23,585 nt of DNA, taken from contig CAZTDF010000048.1 of NCBI GenBank assembly GCA_964612465.1, positions 1-23,585 of the forward strand, given 5' to 3'. Numbering within the stretch: position 1 is the first letter of the stretch; each line of letters starts with the position of its first letter. The notes beneath the pieces were generated by a model. The model searched no databases. It was given only the letters and a program-made list of their open reading frames with translations, and was not told where the DNA came from. A program made the translations under genes and the position numbers. Origin of the DNA: JAFGPJ01 sp964612465. GTDB taxonomy: Bacteria; Planctomycetota; Phycisphaerae; Sedimentisphaerales; Anaerobacaceae. Below are positions 22,105 to 23,585 of this stretch, one piece after another.

Positions 22105-23585
22105 TCAGTCCAATTCGAATTGAGCTTTATACTCATCTATCTCATGCTGCCTGGCATGCGGTTGCTTTTCTTTGTACAGCAACTGGTCTTCCATTACCAA
22201 AACGTCCATATTTGTAGCCATAAAACATCGATAAGCATGCTCCGGAGAGCAGACAATCGGTTCGCCGCGGATATTGAAACTGGTGTTAATAATCACCGGA
22301 CATCCGGTCTTTTCGCTGAAACGCCTCATTAGACGATGAAGTTTCGGGTGCCGCTCGGCATCAACAGTCTGGATACGTGCCGAATAATCCACATGCGTAA
22401 CCGCCGGTACGACGCTGCGTTTGGCTTTCAGTTTGTCCAGACCTTTGAGCCGGGCCGGCGGTGTATTGACTTGCAGGCGCTTAGCTTCCCTGAGAGGGGC
22501 GACCAGCAGCATGTAAGGACTATCCTGCCCGGGCTGCATCTCAAAATAATCCTGGACGTGCTCGCGAAGCACGCATGGAGCAAAGGGCCGAAACGATTCG
22601 CGAAACTTGATCTTGAGATTCATGACCGACTGCATTTTTTCGCTGCGGGCGTCCCCGATAATGCTGCGGTTTCCCAGAGCGCGGGGTCCGAATTCCATAC
22701 GATCCTGAAACCAGCCCACGACTTTTCCCTTGTCAATAAGATCTGCTACTTTGTCAATCAGTTGCTCGTGGTCCGCATAGGATTGATATTTGGCACCTAC
22801 GGAATCGAGAAACTTACAGATTTGCTCGTCACTATAAGCCGGCCCCAGCAGTGAAGCACGCTGGAAGTCGCGTCCCTCAGCTTTGCGCTGGTTGCCCAGC
22901 AATTGATACCAGACAAACAGGGCGGCACCGATTGCTCCGCCGGCATCTCCCGCCGCCGGCTGAATCCAGATATTCTCGAACGGCCCCTCTCGCAGGATCC
23001 GGCCGTTACCGACACAATTCAGTGCCACACCTCCGGCCAGGACGAGATTCTTCATATTCGTCTGTTTATAAACGTGCCGGGCGGCAAGCAGCATTATCTC
23101 TTCGGCAACCTTCTGAATCGAGGCGGCAATGTCCATTTCACGCTGGGTCAGGGGCGATTCAGGCCTTCGCGGCGGCCCGTCAAAAAGTTTTTCGAACTTT
23201 TTGTTCGTCATGACGGTCTTATGGCAATAGGGAAAATATGACATATTCAGACGAAAGGAGCCATCCGGCTTGACGTCGATTAGATTATCCTTGATGGCGT
23301 CGTAGTAAACAGGATCGCCGTAAGGGGCAAGGCCCATGAGTTTATATTCGCCGGAATTGACGCGAAATCCGGTGAAGTATGTAAATGCCGAATATAGCAG
23401 CCCCAACGAGTGCGGGAAGTGGATAACATTGGTCAGTTGAATCCGGTTGCCTTTACCCGTGCCGAAGCTGGCCGTCGCCCATTCTCCGACGCCATCCATT
23501 GTGAGAATGGCCGCCTCGTCGAATCCGGAAGGGAAAAAAGCGCTGGCGGCGTGAGATTCGTGATGCTCGACGAAGACATAGCGGC
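22105..23585 (-). CDS. Carbamoyltransferase, NodU/CmcH/SxtI family (5' end outside window)
   Basis: About 493 residues are visible; the N-terminus lies beyond the right edge, leaving roughly 80-110 residues missing by family length. The enzyme makes carbamoyl-adenylate from carbamoyl phosphate and ATP, then transfers the carbamoyl group to a hydroxyl of its acceptor. Evidence in order: VEHHESHAASAFFPSGF with the metal-binding H-x-x-x-H, ILTMDGVGEWAT, the Kae1-like LVLAGGVALNCVGNG, then the C-terminal domain GWFQDRMEFGPRALGNRSI and PVIINTSFNIRGEPIV. The acceptor is not deducible. Relatives carbamoylate Nod factor sugars, antibiotics and saxitoxin. It is the first visible gene of the run with the SxtJ-like and DUF5989 genes and is cytoplasmic. 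Confidence 0.95.
   Translation of the reverse strand, partial: RYVFVEHHESHAASAFFPSGFDEAAILTMDGVGEWATASFGTGKGNRIQLTNVIHFPHSLGLLYSAFTYFTGFRVNSGEYKLMGLAPYGDPVYYDAIKDNLIDVKPDGSFRLNMSYFPYCHKTVMTNKKFEKLFDGPPRRPESPLTQREMDIAASIQKVAEEIMLLAARHVYKQTNMKNLVLAGGVALNCVGNGRILREGPFENIWIQPAAGDAGGAIGAALFVWYQLLGNQRKAEGRDFQRASLLGPAYSDEQICKFLDSVGAKYQSYADHEQLIDKVADLIDKGKVVGWFQDRMEFGPRALGNRSIIGDARSEKMQSVMNLKIKFRESFRPFAPCVLREHVQDYFEMQPGQDSPYMLLVAPLREAKRLQVNTPPARLKGLDKLKAKRSVVPAVTHVDYSARIQTVDAERHPKLHRLMRRFSEKTGCPVIINTSFNIRGEPIVCSPEHAYRCFMATNMDVLVMEDQLLYKEKQPHARQHEIDEYKAQFELD

Overview
The window looks like a chromosomal fragment of a Planctomycetota bacterium, most likely class Phycisphaerae (Sedimentisphaerales-like). 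This rests on gene content, not on a marker gene. The clues are a sulfatase next to GH172 (DUF2961) and DUF1080 proteins, a secreted LamG/FN3-like multidomain protein, a lone pseudopilin with an H-x9-DG motif, and CAAACCCAAT-type dispersed repeats. No phage, CRISPR or intact insertion sequence was seen.

Layout. (1) 1-780: a repeat-bearing spacer, a tRNA-Arg(ACG) gene on the minus strand with its own promoter, and a decayed 3' end of a Gfo/Idh/MocA-type oxidoreductase. (2) 779-8852: a secreted carbohydrate-active block. It holds a parallel beta-helix protein (+), a minus-strand series GH172, sulfatase, DUF1080 (transcribed in that order), and a large LamG protein (+) behind a consensus promoter and a leader of about 290 nt. 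(3) 8853-9355: hairpin-rich spacer with a REP-like twin hairpin, a terminator and an apparently frameshifted small ORF. (4) 9356-10863: a small membrane protein and a pseudopilin, both minus. (5) 11098-14185: housekeeping genes on the minus strand, surE, tdh and kbl. Tdh and Kbl form the two-step threonine-to-glycine pathway. (6) 14314-17301: nnrE (+), a membrane coiled-coil protein with a BRCT-like tail (-), and a HAD phosphatase (-). (7) 17509-21456 (+): a UbiA-family decaprenyl-phosphate phosphoribosyltransferase-like protein, an RsuA/RluB-type pseudouridine synthase, and a membrane-anchored SGNH hydrolase with TPRs. (8) 21437-23585 (-): an operon of a NodU/SxtI-type carbamoyltransferase (cut by the window edge), an SxtJ-like membrane protein and a DUF5989 (SxtK-like) mini-protein.

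How the genes may work together. The GH172/sulfatase/DUF1080 run fits stepwise degradation of a sulfated, furanose-containing glycan outside the cytoplasm, with the LamG and beta-helix proteins as possible binding or depolymerising partners. The right end, carbamoyltransferase-SxtJ-DUF5989 facing an SGNH/TPR protein, resembles the sxtI-sxtJ-sxtK trio of saxitoxin clusters without the toxin genes. It is the best candidate here for a poorly described system, perhaps one that carbamoylates or acylates an envelope glycan or lipid. All functions are inferred from motifs and recalled family knowledge; no searches were run.
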